Source: Drosophila miranda
Taxonomy: Eukaryota > Arthropoda > Insecta > Diptera > Drosophilidae
DNA length: 64,000 bases
Direction of reading: 5' to 3'
NCBI RefSeq assembly: GCF_003369915.1
Contig: NC_046675.1
Coordinates: 26,350,001 to 26,414,000 of the forward strand
The stretch's first letter is position 1; each line of letters opens with the position of its first letter. The translations under genes were made by a program, and so were the position numbers. Shown here piece by piece: positions 10,111 to 21,575 of the stretch. The notes under the pieces are model-generated. The model was given only the letters and a program-made list of their open reading frames with translations. It did no database searches and was not told the DNA's origin.

Positions 10111-11564
10111 TTATTCTAGGCCCTCCTCCGCATCATCAACGTCGTAGTCTATGCCATCGTAATCCGTTGAGGAGCGCGTTCTCAGCTGCAATGGGGGTAA
10201 AAAGCAAATCAAATTTTGAAATGGAACTGATAATTTTGCATTCACTAATTTTTTTAAAATTTGTAGAATTTCTGAAGCCAAATAAAAAAGCTGGCCCACA
10301 ACTAACAAAAAGGATTAAATATTTAGGATCTATGCTATAATAAAAGAGAATGCCCCCACCTGGTTGTAAATACCGCGACATGCTGCAAACGCGCCCATGG
10401 CCAACAGGGCTCCGACGCCGGCCAAGATTTTCGTACTGCACTCAGACTCGAGAAATTTATGCTCCGAATGCGTCACACTTACATCTGTGCCGTTCGAGGT
10501 CTTTGTGGGTTTCATGGAGCTGAAGCCCTCGTTGCGGAAGATGTCTTTGGTGATGCGGTTGATGAAATTCACTAGATTCTGACACCCTTTGATGTGATTC
10601 TGCAGTGGGTTGTTGGGCAGTGTTATATTAAAGATTATGGCCAAATAGCTGTACACAATCGCGTCGAATTCGCTGTAGGTGTCGCCGAAGAACCACACCT
10701 TGCGGCCCAGCTTCCGGGAGAGCAGGTTAACGCACTTTTTGGCATTTAAAACCAGCTGAAAGAACCAACATTTGTAAGATAACGCAAAAAGCTTAAACCA
10801 AAATAGCTATTACATAGTCCGATTCGTGCTTATCCAGCTTATCGTTCACATCGAAGCTGGCCATAACCTGGACCACATCGCATGCCTCGCGCTGGTATGT
10901 GGAGGGATAGTAAAAGTTGAATGGGAATGGCGTGCGCTTGGCATACAGCCCACGGGTGGTTTTATCAAAGTTGAACGGCTCTCCATACAGGAAGTAGTGG
11001 TAGTAGGCATGCAGATTGGTGAACACCCAGTTGGCATATGAGGCGGACAAATGCTTTTGTTTGGTGTTTAAGTGCGCATCAATCGGGTAACCCTGAAAGA
11101 CAGATAGATACGGAACCACAAGTAAATGCAAAATCCATTCATACGCCATACGCAAAATTTTATAAATAGATCCCACAGTTTGTTCACCCGGCATTGTTTT
11201 ATGCCCATTTGTTTTTGTTGCTGTTCGGTCGGGGTGTGCACTCACCTCAAGATCCAGCACGCGCTTTATTTGACTGTAGCCCACAAATTTGTCATTGCCG
11301 ATCTGAAGATAAGGCAACTTTCCGGCTCCTGAACGCAGCGGATTCGCATTCGTTTCCACGTCCATGGGGCAGCGGGTGAACCGCAGTAGACACTGCGATA
11401 CAAATGGCAAGAGTTGGATTCATTGATAGCGATTAAATGGAAATGTGCTGTGTGCGATGTGATGCAACTGAACCTACCAGAGCACGTAAACATTCAAAAT
11501 CAATTGTCGGCAGACCCCACTCCCCCTTGTACACGTGCAGCATGGCGCCCAGTTGGATATCCAT
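10111..11564 (-). CDS. Mtx1: Metaxin 1-like outer mitochondrial membrane import protein
   Basis: Five exons, 11564-11478, 11392-11246, 11092-10814, 10755-10360 and 10185-10111, all phase 0, give 327 aa. The N-terminal thioredoxin-like/GST-N part has YKGEWGLPTIDFECLRALC. The GST-C part includes PFPFNFYYP and VWFFGDTYSEFDAIVYSYLA, all close to metaxin 1/3. Near the C-terminus KILAGVGALLAMGAFAACRG is a hydrophobic membrane anchor, followed by an acidic tail with YDVDDAEEGLE. Metaxins take part in beta-barrel assembly (SAM) and mitochondrial transport on the outer membrane. The gene is divergent from USB1 and shares an R1-derived promoter with it. Confidence 0.92.
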
Positions 11565-11681
11565 CGGTGTTCAGCTCAAAAATGGTTTGCAATTTTGCTA
11601 TTCTATAATAATTCTAGCTGTGCACTTGCATGTTAGCCACAAATATTTGAAAAAATATATGCCAAATTGGTTGGCTCGTAT

Positions 11682-11790
11682 CTGAGCAGTGTGACCGCGG
11701 ATTTATCGATAAAATATACCGTCCGAAAATATTTCGTCAGTATATTTACGGCATATTTCAGTATATTTCTGAGGGCTGGACAGTATCAAA
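11682..11790. promoter_or_regulatory. Bidirectional promoter built from R1-type sequence (metaxin 1 / USB1)
   Basis: About 110 bp. On the minus strand, facing metaxin 1, Motif 1 (GGTCACACTGC) is read at 11696-11686. A perfect DRE TATCGATA lies at 11704-11711. On the plus strand, facing USB1, GTCAGTATATTT (Motif 6) lies at 11736-11747 and CAGTATATTTCTGAGGGC follows. The conserved body with ATGTGGGCATGGC is absent, so this is either a short R1 derivative or the ancestral promoter type. The block GTGACC-CGGA-TTATCGATAAAATATAC is almost the same as at the Vps45 promoter. Confidence 0.75.
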
Positions 11791-11850
11791 TTTCTTCCGG
11801 CACACTTTATTTAGTTTGTTTATAATTTAGTTACAATAAAATAATTTATT

Positions 11851-12740
11851 ATGGCTCTTGTAAACTATGAAGGCAGCGGTAGTTCCAGTTCGGAAGACGA
11901 TCCGCCAAATCTCATCTTTAACACGCTGAAGAGGTAATGGTAGTTTTGGGGCATTCCTGTAGATTTCTACATTTCAACCGTCAAAGATCTGCTGCTCTGC
12001 CCACAGCTGTCACCCTTTTGGGCCCCAAGAAGGCAAAACCTGTGGAGGAGGATGCCGATGAAGTGGTAGATGATCCCGCTCTCCATGGCGGACGTATCCG
12101 GAGTTTCAAGCACGAGCGCGGCAATTGGGCCACCTATGTTTATGTAGCGGCACTTGCCTGCGCTGAGCAGTTGGAGGAATTCCAAGAGGAAGCCATTGCC
12201 TGCCTGGCACCCGACGTCCAAATGCAAGCCAATGAGCCGCTGCATCTGAGTCTCAGCCGGACTGTGGTGCTGCAATACCATCAAATCGATGAGTTTTCGC
12301 GATCGCTGCAGGTCGCCCTTAACAGCTCCACGGGGTAAGTCCCTACCGTCGTGACTTCTCACATCATACTAATTGTGAACTCCTTGCCCAGCTTTGCTAG
12401 CACTCTTCAAGGCCTCAAGATCTATACGAATGGGGAGCGCACGCGCACCTTCCTGGCAGTGCAGCTGGACGGAGCCTTCACGGAGAAAGTGCTCTCGATC
12501 CTTCAGCCCATTGACAAGGTCATGCACGACTATCGTCTACCCAAGTTCTATGCCCCGCCCTCGTTTCATGTGAGCCTACTTTGGTGCGTGGGCGATCATG
12601 AGGAATTGCTAAACAAAAAGCTGAAAGAGCTGCGGGTGCTTCTGGAGGATCAAGACACGCTGCAACTGGCTGTCAATGAAATACACTGTAAATGTGGTAA
12701 AAAAGATTTTACTTATAAACTTAAACAGAACGTAGTGTGA
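11851..12740 (+). CDS. Usb1: U6 snRNA phosphodiesterase USB1 (2H family)
   Basis: Three exons, 11851-11933, 11987-12334 and 12392-12740, give 259 aa. The first acceptor is the AAAG at 11986; the AG further downstream would break the frame. USB1 trims the 3' oligo(U) tail of U6 snRNA in the nucleus. The two HxS/T catalytic tetrapeptides of the 2H phosphoesterase fold are present, as LHLSLSRT and SFHVSLLW. The tail CKCGKKDFTYKL is also typical. The N-terminus is acidic and serine-rich. The stop codon is only 17 bp from the stop codon of the convergent AAA gene, so the two mRNAs must overlap in antisense at their 3' ends. D. melanogaster CG16790 is the likely orthologue. Confidence 0.93.
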
Positions 12741-12757
12741 ATAATAATGTATATCAA

Positions 12758-15484
12758 TCAGTTGAGGCCTTTCTTTTTGTTGCCATTTCCCTGTTTGGCC
12801 GCCTGGGCCTGCTCCTCAAGGAGACGCTCCTCTTCCAGCTCCAGAAAACGCTGCCGGCGACGTCCCAATGGGGTTTTAGACCACCATGATTCAAAAGCTT
12901 CCTCCTCTTCGCGGTAGACGGGATCACGCGTGCTTAAAAAATCAAACAAATTTGATCTATATTGCTTATTTCCATGTTCAGTGTACCACGCACCACAGAA
13001 CATTGATGAGCTCTGCATTGGTGAGCGGCTGGGTACGTAGCTGTAGCTTCCGTTTGCAGGTCATCACCTCCTTGAGGCATGCATCGATGGCGCCTATGGT
13101 ATAGCCGTCGGATATCTTTGCCATGGCACTGGTGTCCAAATTGGAGACACCTCCAGAGTACTCACTGCCAAAAAGGAAAGCAGATAAACGCACTAGGACC
13201 TCTAGAAATACTCACTGTAGCAGCGTTTTCCAGGCATGCGACATGGCCCCATAGTCGGGTCGTGGAATGTAAATGAACCGATTGTACACCGACTGCAGCA
13301 TCTTTTGATCCGCTTCCCAGGGTAGATTAGAGGTGCCCACAAAAATGACGCGATCCTCGGGTGCTATATTCTTGATCAGCTTGGGCAAATCCTTCTTCAG
13401 GCGCTTGGGATCCGTGCGATCGGTTTTGGGTATCTTTTTCATGAATGGTCGCTCTGCATCGCCCATGTAAATGACAGCTGGCTGCAGCAGTCTGGATACC
13501 TTCACCACCAAATGGATGAGCATGATGAGACCCGACTTGCCCGGATATTTGCCCACAATATTGGCTGGTGTGAGGTCAAAGAGCACGGCGCCCACCTCCG
13601 TGCAAATTGCATGGAGCAGGGCCTTCTTTCCTGACCCCCTGGGACCGGCCAGCAGTATGGAGCGTATTAGCGGTGTGCAATTGTGTATGGCCTCCGAACC
13701 CAGTGGAAGGATGCAGTACTCTGTGAGGATCTGCCGGATGTCGCCTGGCGATGGATTCGTTCCGTTGCGAGCGGTCAAGGCCTTGTCGCCCAGAAATTGC
13801 TTTAGCTTCAGCTCCGGATACTTGCGGATAATGCCATTGGTGACCAGTTCTTCATAGAGCGACTCTGTGGTGCGGTCTGGCGTGAGATCCTTCTCCTTCT
13901 TCTTCTTGTTCTTTTTCCCCGAGCGACGCGTCTTCTTGCTGCTCTTCTTGATCTTCTTGCCCACGGCCGTCTGCAGCAGTTCGATCTCCTGGCGCATCAC
14001 ATCGTCGACAGCGCGCCGGAATTCGAGCTCCACCTCCTGGTACTTGTCGCTGTAGATCATATCCTCGTAGGCAGCCTGGCTCAACACGCCCGTCTCGTCC
14101 TTGTCGCGCCAGGTATCATTGAAACTGTCCATAGATAGAGGGGAACATTTATTATTTTGGTTACTCTTCATTAATCATTCCTCTTACAGATCTATCTCCG
14201 TGCGTATGTCGGGCAGACAGATGGATGGTGCCGGCTGGAAGCTGACATCCTCCTCCTGATTCTCATTGACATTCAGATCGCCACTGCGCGCCGGCGACTT
14301 GGACTTGTCCTTGGTCTTGCGCGATTCTTTGGAGGATCGTGCAGAGGAGCGACTGTGCTCGCTCTCGGTGCCCGGTCGGCTGAATATGTGCAGAGATCCG
14401 CCTTGATCTTCCGTGGGAAAGTCTGGCAGTTTGCCGGTCTTCTCATAGCAATCCTTTACCCAGGCCCGTATTTCGTCGGCAATGTCCTCCTTCATGCTGG
14501 CCCCATGCTTCTGTCGAATCTCCTCCTGGACGACCCGCTGTCGCGTCTCGAACTGCTCCGCATAGACGACCTGCGCCTCATAGCGCTTGTCATTGTGCTG
14601 TAACTTGTCGAGTTTCTCGGCCCGCTCTTTGAGCACCGCCGCCGGTGGCGGTAGCATACCAATCAGAATCATTTCCTCCATTTTCCGGCGTCGCGTTATC
14701 CTACGCGCCGTGTGGCCACGCCACATTTTTTGGATCTTCATGGCCGCCAAGAGGCCAGAATCGCTGCGTTCCTTTTCGGTGCGCTCCTCCGATTTGCCCT
14801 TCTCCTTGAGGATGCGTATCTCCTTCATGAAATGGGCACGAAGACGGCCCTGGCGTGCCCGCTCATGCATTTGGAGCATACGTATGGCTTCGATCTCCGT
14901 GGTCACGGTCTCCTCCAGCTCGTGCTCCTCCAGCCAGCCCAGCTTGACCAGTATCTCCTGCATGGTTCGCTTGCGAAACTCCAGCTCCTGCTGCCGCTCT
15001 CGCAGGAAGTACCGTGGCACTCGCAGCTCCGACTCCATGGGCGTGAGACGCAGTCGTTCTATCACTGCGTCGTTGTAGCTAAATTCCATTAAATCAATGT
15101 TGACCAGATCGTGCTTGAGTTCTATGACACGCCCCAGGCAGGCGTCTAGAAGCTTACGCACCAGCTGACGCTTCTGCGGCTGGATCATCTGTGGAATGGA
15201 CCAACATTGATGTTTGTCTGTATCTAGGATCTCATAATACTTACGTTATCATATACATCCTCCAGGCGATTGCTCAAACAAATGTATCTCAAATAGAACT
15301 CGTAGAGACTCGACTGCAGCAGGGCCTTGGCATCGGCATCGGCTGCCACAGAGCCAACGGCTGCATTCATGGTGGCCACCGTTGTCTCCACATCCTGGTG
15401 CTGACGCTCATAGTCAATGGTAGACAAGAGCTCGCATTCATGCTGCGACTGATGCCAAATTTCATTGAAATACGTGCTGGACAT
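12758..15484 (-). CDS. CG16789: IQ and AAA domain protein, dynein regulatory complex 11 / IQCA1-like
   Basis: Five exons, 15484-15245, 15188-14188, 14124-13216, 13164-12994 and 12932-12758, give 831 aa. An IQ motif, KIQKMWRGHTARRITRRRK, lies at about residues 231-249. A very basic Lys-rich linker follows. The AAA module has Walker A LLAGPRGSGKKALL at about residue 573. The Walker B region PAVIYMGDAERPF has GDAE rather than the usual hhDE, as in the degenerate IQCA branch. A C-terminal DPVYREEEEAFESWW block is diagnostic of the family. DRC11 is part of the nexin-dynein regulatory complex of motile axonemes. In Drosophila such genes are expected to be testis-biased, acting in sperm flagella (inference). 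It is the only likely tissue-restricted gene in the left cluster. Confidence 0.9.
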
Positions 15485-15756
15485 GATGATGATCCTTTGG
15501 AAAAATTATGGTTATTGGTTTGAGCCAAAAACAGAAGACGTTGCCATGGTATCCATTAAAAACAGACACACAAGTATGGTTAATATAGTATATATAGAAG
15601 ATATAATACATTTTAGCCCTCCAGTCCGTTGCCTGGAGATACATAACCGATAGACAATGATATATTACATGGAATAAGCTTAAGGGGGGAATAGTACAAT
15701 GGTTTACACAGATAATAAATAGTTAACAATATAGTTTCCGGCTGGTGATATTCCCT

Positions 15757-17612
15757 CTAGATATTGTCTGTCGAACAATACTTGATCATGGACTTTGTGT
15801 GCTTGAACTGAATGCCATTCGTGGCCGATAGCACTTCATTGATGAAGCTCTGCGAATTGTGGATGGTGGTGCCGCCTAGAATGATCTTGTAACCAGAATT
15901 ATTCAATTGATGGACAGCCAGAGCTTCTTCATAGGTGGCACCGCCAATGATGAACACCACCACCTCCTGGGGCGGTCGTCGGAATGGCACTAGTTCGGAG
16001 TTGATGGCCGGAAAGACGGGATCCAGCTCGCGTCCCTTAAATATATCTTCGAGCGTTTCCTTTAGCAGTGGCGTGTGCTGGGTGAAGACGTTCTCCACCC
16101 CCTTTAAGCCCTTAATTAGGTTTCTAGTGAGCTTCACGGCGTCGGTAATCCGCACCATGTTGAAGAGATCTCCCTGGCGCACATGGTTTCCCGCATACTC
16201 GATCAGAGCGGGCACAATCTGGGGTCGTCCGCCACGGGTTTTGATGATCTGCAGCAGGCTAGAGGTATCACAATTGGCATGACGCTCATAGCGCAACGTA
16301 TACAGGGCCACCAGCTTCAGGGCATCGTCGATGGTAACCCGTTCGTCGGCAATCAGCTTCTTGATCCTCTGCAACTGAGCGGAATGCTCGGCCTTGCAGG
16401 CAATCTCCTGCTCCAGCTCGGACAACTCAAACAAGTTTCGCTTATTGCTCAGCCCCGAGAGCTCCCCAATCACACACAAGTGCTTTTGCACTGTGCCCGA
16501 CATCTTCTTGAACTGCGGATAGGACTCGATAAAGTTCTTCATGTCCGCTATGCTCTCGACCTTTTTCTGATCGTTAGCCTTGCGCTGGAATTCCTCCATC
16601 AGTGCTTTAATGGTTGATCCAATCTCGCCGTAGTTCGCGTACATGTTATTTCCATAAAATTCATCCTGATCGCCGCTCAAGACTAGATCCTTGAAGTCCT
16701 TGGGCACATTGGCACGGTCCGACAGGTCAACGCGATTGTTTTTAATCTGCAACAGTTCATGGACCATGGCCTGGTAAGTCCACTGATGCAAGAGCGGCGT
16801 CACCGGGTCATCTCGTCGATCCAGAACCAGCAGCAAAGGCGGTGCCGACCCATCCATATTTGAACGAAAATCAAACAGTGTCGAATCCTTGGTGATTTGC
16901 TCGTAGATCATCTTGGCCAACAGCTGGGCCGCCTGGGAACCCGCCCGATACCGAATCACTGGATTCAGCTTCAGGGACAGCAGGACAGCTGTGATGCCCT
17001 GCATGCTGCGTGTCAGGGCATCCGGCAGCCAGCTCAGATTCGCCATGCAGTTGGGTATGTTGAGGGAGAACAAATTGGGGTTCACGCTCAAATAGTCCGC
17101 ATAGAGCTCTTTCACCTCCCTCACCGACTCGGACTCGTCGCATTCAGCCAGGTACTTGATGTCAGTGCGTGGTATAATGTTGCTAAAGTCTACAGAAGGT
17201 GCGGTTTTAGTGGTGGGGTGATAATCAATCATATATTGCTCCACTTACATATGTAGTACGCGCTGTATTTGGGGTTGCGCAGCTCATTGGCCAACAGCTG
17301 GATGTTCTGCTTGGTGGGGCGGATGAACACAATGCACTTTAGGTACTTAAGCCTCTCATTGGAGCGTCCAGAATCAAGCCGTTCAAACAGGTACACCTCC
17401 CGCTGTAGCATGTCCGACTGACTAAATGCCATGGAAATAATACTCGTCTGCAACAGATATTATGGATTTCCTCCTATACAAATCTATGACTCGTGGGGGC
17501 ATTGATTGCTTTCGCTTACCGTCTCTTTGTCCAGCAGGATGATTTTCATGCCCGGCCCCGACTCTGTGCACATTTTTTCAATGTACAACTTTATGCCGCT
17601 TATTAAATTCAT
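15757..17612 (-). CDS. Vps45: Vacuolar protein sorting 45 (Sec1/Munc18 family)
   Basis: Three exons, 17612-17520, 17447-17249 and 17189-15757, give 574 aa. The SM-family signature runs throughout: GPGMKIILLDKET at the start, KYLKCIVFIRPTKQNIQLL, then YFSNIIPRTDIKYLAE across the second junction, and LLLVLDRRDDPVTPLLHQW in the centre. Near the C-terminus VFIIGGATYEEALAV is a hallmark of Vps45. SM proteins of this class bind syntaxin-16/Tlg2-type SNAREs and promote endosome to trans-Golgi fusion. R1 copy D lies immediately upstream in the same orientation. The intergenic gap to the AAA gene (15,485-15,756) is short and holds both genes' flanks. Confidence 0.96.
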
Positions 17613-17690
17613 GATTTGTTTATTATTTATACCGAAATTCCAGCGAAAAATATTTATTTTTTTCGCAATCAGAGGTGGGAGGCCATCGAT

Positions 17691-17925
17691 CAGTGTGACC
17701 ACGGACTTATCGATAAAATATACAGTCCGCCTCATTTTCAAAATATACCGTAAATATTCTGACGAATTCAAGTTCTATTTTACATATTCCTCGTTTTTGA
17801 TATTCCGTCGAATAGTACTAGCTATATAGAACATTTAGCCATGCCCACATAATTTTATACGATTGGTGAATCTATTTCCTACTTGACTGGCCTATTCGAA
17901 ATAATTGTTTCATTCATTTCGTTTA
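17691..17925 (-). repeat. Dispersed repeat R1, copy D, at the Vps45 promoter
   Basis: R1 copy on the minus strand. Read in the gene direction, the shared body (ATGTGGGCATGGC, 17852-17840) leads into Motif-6-like words, then a perfect DRE TATCGATA (17715-17708) and a consensus Motif 1 GGTCACACTG (17700-17691). The Vps45 start codon is about 80 bp downstream. The 3' end is of the DRE-containing subtype. The left part of the repeat (T-rich TTTGACCTATTTCG) is diverged in this copy. Confidence 0.88.
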
Positions 17926-17979
17926 ATAATCTTAAGTCTTAATAAGACTTATTAATAATAATAAAGTCTTAATAATATA

Positions 17980-18413
17980 CTAATCACTAACATCACTATC
18001 GTCACTAACGATGTCGCTGGGATTTTTTAACATCATTTCAGTGTTCGGTTCAAAATTCTCGCAACCGTTGTTCTTCCTTAGACCTTGTCTCACATGTAAA
18101 AGATTTGAAACATTTATATTCTTAAATCTATTTCTTGTATTTGTTTTTATTAAGTTCACTTCGGAGAAAATTCTTTCACATGATGCATTCGAAACTGGCA
18201 ATATAAGCAGTACTTGTGCAAATTTTAAAATTTTTTCATATTTTAATTCATTGTTGAAATCTTTTATTTGTCCCAATGTATACCAGAAATGGCCAGGACT
18301 TTTGTGTGTTTTTAATAAACTAAAAAGAACCTCATCATTTTTTAAGAGGACAAATTCATTATCGATTCCCTGCGGATCTTTAATAAGCTGAGGAAATCTT
18401 TTATACAGGTCAT
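17980..18413 (-). mobile_element. hAT transposase C-terminal fragment (dimerisation domain)
   Basis: An open minus-strand frame of about 144 codons with no start of its own. It ends at a stop at 17980. It contains LPVSNASCERIFSEVNLIKT followed by NTRNRF, the hAT C-terminal dimerisation signature, and a conserved upstream stretch GHFWYTLGQIKDFNN. The rest of the transposase is absent. It lies just 5' of R1 copy D, between Vps45 and an Mpc2 gene. It is a plain DNA transposon relic that has kept its frame; whether it is transcribed cannot be seen. Confidence 0.8.
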
Positions 18414-18494
18414 TGCAAAGCTATCTTTAGACTAGACAACAATATAATTGTATTTATTTGTTGATGAAAAATTGGTCTATGCATAACTTATGTT

Positions 18495-19434
18495 CTACTG
18501 CTGCAGAAGAGCTGGCTTCTCCGCTGTTACCTTCTCCAGTTTGGTCTGCTCCCACTTGTAGTTGCAGGCCCGCCCCAGTTGGAAAAGCTGCGTCAGACTC
18601 ACAAACAGATTAACAGCAAAAAGACTGTAGTTCTTTGGTATGATCACCAGAGCGTAGCGCGTCCAAATGAGATTCGTCGCTCCGAGGGCAAGGCAGCCGT
18701 TTGGGGAAATAGTGTCTGCAGGTCGGGTCAGATCACTCAGTCCAGCAATAACCAAGCCCTGGGATGGAAAATACACAACAAATACAATTTAAAGATTAGA
18801 ATAATTATACAACTTGAAGTAATCTACGTTCCCATTGACTGCAAATCTTTGTAGAATGTTTCGAAAGCTCTCTCTAAGAAAAATTCCACGAGAAATCCAA
18901 AATCATTCCACTTTGAGTTATCAAAAGTCGCGCGTGTGGGAAATAGATCTGCCTCTGCCTCTCTCTATAGGTTCTTTGAGAGAGGCAATTGCGCATTTAT
19001 CGCGTCGCTATTCTGAACAGGTTGTCCCGACATAAACAAATCATAATAAAGCACAATATATGGGCGTTTTAGTACGAGTAGAGTAGCAGAAACGCTCGCC
19101 TACAGATTTGTTTATCAATGTCGTCGCGATAATGAAAATTTCCGAAGGACGCAGCTGTCAAAGTTATGTAACCTCCTGACAACTTACCCACTTGACCAGC
19201 GGTGCCCAAAAGAATATCGTCTTTGGACCTTAACAGAGCGGAATCAGTAATGAGATCAGTTTGTTGGGTGGGCACTTTTGGACACTCACCAGCTGGATGC
19301 ATCCAGAGGGGACGCATCTTGGGGGGTACAAACTTATCACAGACTCCAATCAGTCCATTGTACGCCTTTGAGTGGAGTCCGAGTCTCTTACCCACTGAGG
19401 CAAGGGCTGCTGCAGATGGAGGCTTCGGGGGCAT
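18495..19434 (-). CDS. CG9396: Mitochondrial pyruvate carrier subunit 2-like (paralogue A)
   Basis: Three exons, 19434-19290, 19228-19188 (41 nt) and 18758-18495, give 149 aa. MPC2 with MPC1 forms the inner-membrane pyruvate carrier. Family motifs are clear: KMRPLWMHPAG, GPKTIFFWAPLVKWGLVIAG across both junctions, RPADTISPNG and YALVIIPKNYSLFAVNL. Three hydrophobic segments fit the MPC fold. It is a tandem paralogue of the gene at 22.1-22.9 kb, with the same exon structure including the 41-nt middle exon. Relative to that copy it carries more changes in segment 2 (LALGATNLIWTRY versus AALAATGIVWSRY). No Motif 1 lies near its start, which suggests different expression (inference). The CG number is from memory. 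Confidence 0.9.
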
Positions 19435-20513
19435 TCTATTTCTGAGAGACAGCCAAGAGAAACTGAAGTGATGTTCGAATATGAAAATTGAGAACAGATG
19501 ATTCGCGCTGTTTTAGTCAAGCTTCTATTAATTGATTAGAAGTGTTAGTCTAGCAACAGATTGGAACGTGATAAAGTTCTGGAGAGCAGAGCGGAATACC
19601 CAAGTAGAATCTGGTACACAAACAGCTCCAACGAAGCTCTCACCGGCAACTGAGCTTTCTGTTAAGTGTGGGGTCCCTATGTTTATGTTTTACTAGTTTT
19701 ATTAGCGCAATTCTGTTATCACCAGAATTATCATTTCCCATAAGGCATAGATGTCTATAGACATACATTTTGTATGTAAATGTGGCCCCGCACCAACTGA
19801 AGCAGGGTAGGTAATACTATCTGAATCTGTTTGGATAGGCATACAGCACCTTTCTATAAAACACATTTGCAAATAAATACACATAACATATACATATGTA
19901 AATGTCAATATGTTCGCATGGCGTGTGATTAAAATAATATGAATTATCTTGTATCTGCAGATATTACACTTTTCAATCCGTTTTTTAGAAATCTGTAAAT
20001 GCTGTATACAAATTTGAAAGGGGGAATACATTCTTCACAATATGCAGTCGGATCATACTAAAGACCTCTTTATCAGAGCCTACGCAATCTAATGCAATCT
20101 TAAAGGGGAAGGAACCCTTAAAAGAGCCAGTTCTCTAATTCTGTTTTCTCAATATGTGTCATTGCTTCTTGATAGAGTATTAGTACGTTTTCTCTATATG
20201 GGGGCTGTGTGTTGTTTGTTCGCTATTTCCCGGCGGCATGTTAATACGCTTAGCCATTGTCTCGAAACATATTTCTTGAAAATGCAAACCAAACTTTATA
20301 TGAAAATGCAAAAAAAAATTATATGTGAAAAGGGCGAAAAAAAATATGAAATAGCTCGAACACCTCGATGCCCACGCCCATGTTGTCCAGATGCGACTAT
20401 TGAAAATAAAATAAATACAATAAAAACGTGTCGCCGACAGGTAAGGACACCTGCAAAAGCCACTTGTGAATAGTCGAATGAAGAAAGGCAGTCTGTGGAG
20501 CCAAAAGAATATA
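19435..20513. other. Intergenic interval upstream of Mpc2 paralogue A
   Basis: 1.1 kb, AT-rich. The only possible coding sign is a plus-strand frame at 20156-20473 (105 codons). Its tail is Cys/Pro-rich (RTPRCPRPCCPDA) and a GTAAGG donor-like site follows CGACAG near 20440. It has no recognised domain and weak initiation context, so I do not call a gene. Otherwise nothing is seen. Confidence 0.35.
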
Positions 20514-21575
20514 CACCCAGCAAACATGAATTTTTGACTTCTTCAGCGTCGATAAATCAATTCTTAAAAAAATTATATACTAAATTGTTTGATGTTATAT
20601 TCATTTACTTAAAAACTAATTTTTTTTCCAAATAACATTTTTTCAACGGTCATTAGGTAATTCTATCAAACGAAGGAAGAAAAAGTCCAGTAAAATTATA
20701 GCAACGATTTCTTCAACAAACACTAAATTTTTTCCAATAGATTATTTTGTTTTCTATCAACTAATAATAAACAATATATTTACAATATTCAAGATTTTTC
20801 AAAATAAGAATTAATTAATATTTTGTGGTACCCTCCAAACGTATAAAGACTTCAGATATTCATCCGTTATATCCTCAAATCAAACTTCACCTATAATATC
20901 CGCTAACTGAACCATAGTTTTTGGCTTCCGTTTTCTTATTTTGGCAGTCATAAGGGCCTAGACATTCTCTAGTCTAGCCAATCTAGTGAATCCTAATATC
21001 CAGAATCGTCCGTGAATCATGAAAGATGGAATCTTCTCTCTCAGTAACTGATTATATACTGGCCACAACTCCATTGCGAATAATTTCTTCATACTTTTTT
21101 GCATTCATCATACCCTTCCCTTAATCATAAACAGCGATTCAGTTTTATATTTAGATATTTATCCCCATATCATAATATTAGCCGAAGATTAAATTCGGAC
21201 TCATCCGAGAATATGAACACTCAGATTAACCACAATTTTATTTTTCTTTAAACCAATTTAAGCGAGCTTTCTTCATTCGATTATGTAGAAGTGGCTTTCT
21301 GCCAGGGTTCCTTGCTATTAAAGACACCTCCTTTGGTCGAAGCCAAATAGTTCGAGCCGAAATATCATTTGCAAAACTTTCCTGCAGCTCTGATGCTATC
21401 TATATATAATTTCCGAACCTGATGCCCGTTTTTTATAACACGATCTTTAATTACACCATTGCTAAGATTGGTAGCCCAAAAAAAGTTATTAACAAATAAT
21501 AACATTTGGGGAAAATTCATGCTAGAGAAGTCAAAAATGCATGACATTTCGGAGTGCGGTTTTTTTCGCTGAGTG
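20514..21575 (-). mobile_element. Degraded Tc1/mariner-family DNA transposon
   Basis: The ends are CACCCAGC (left) and, on the other strand, CACTCAGC (right). Both are flanked by TA, the target duplicated by Tc1/mariner elements. TTTTTGACTTCT is shared inside both termini, though its distance from the end differs, so one terminal repeat has lost about 20 bp. The minus strand retains scattered transposase pieces: TIWLRPKEVSLIARNPGRKP, a run resembling SDESEFNL near 21,200, and GMMNAKKYEEIIRNGVV near 21,100. These are interrupted by stops and frame changes. It is not active. Confidence 0.8.

Noticed and set aside
20156-20473. Plus-strand 105-codon frame with a Cys/Pro-rich tail
   Set aside because: Kept only as a note in the interval entry. 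The Cys motif is suggestive of a small testis-type protein, but there is no homologue, good start context or partner exon.
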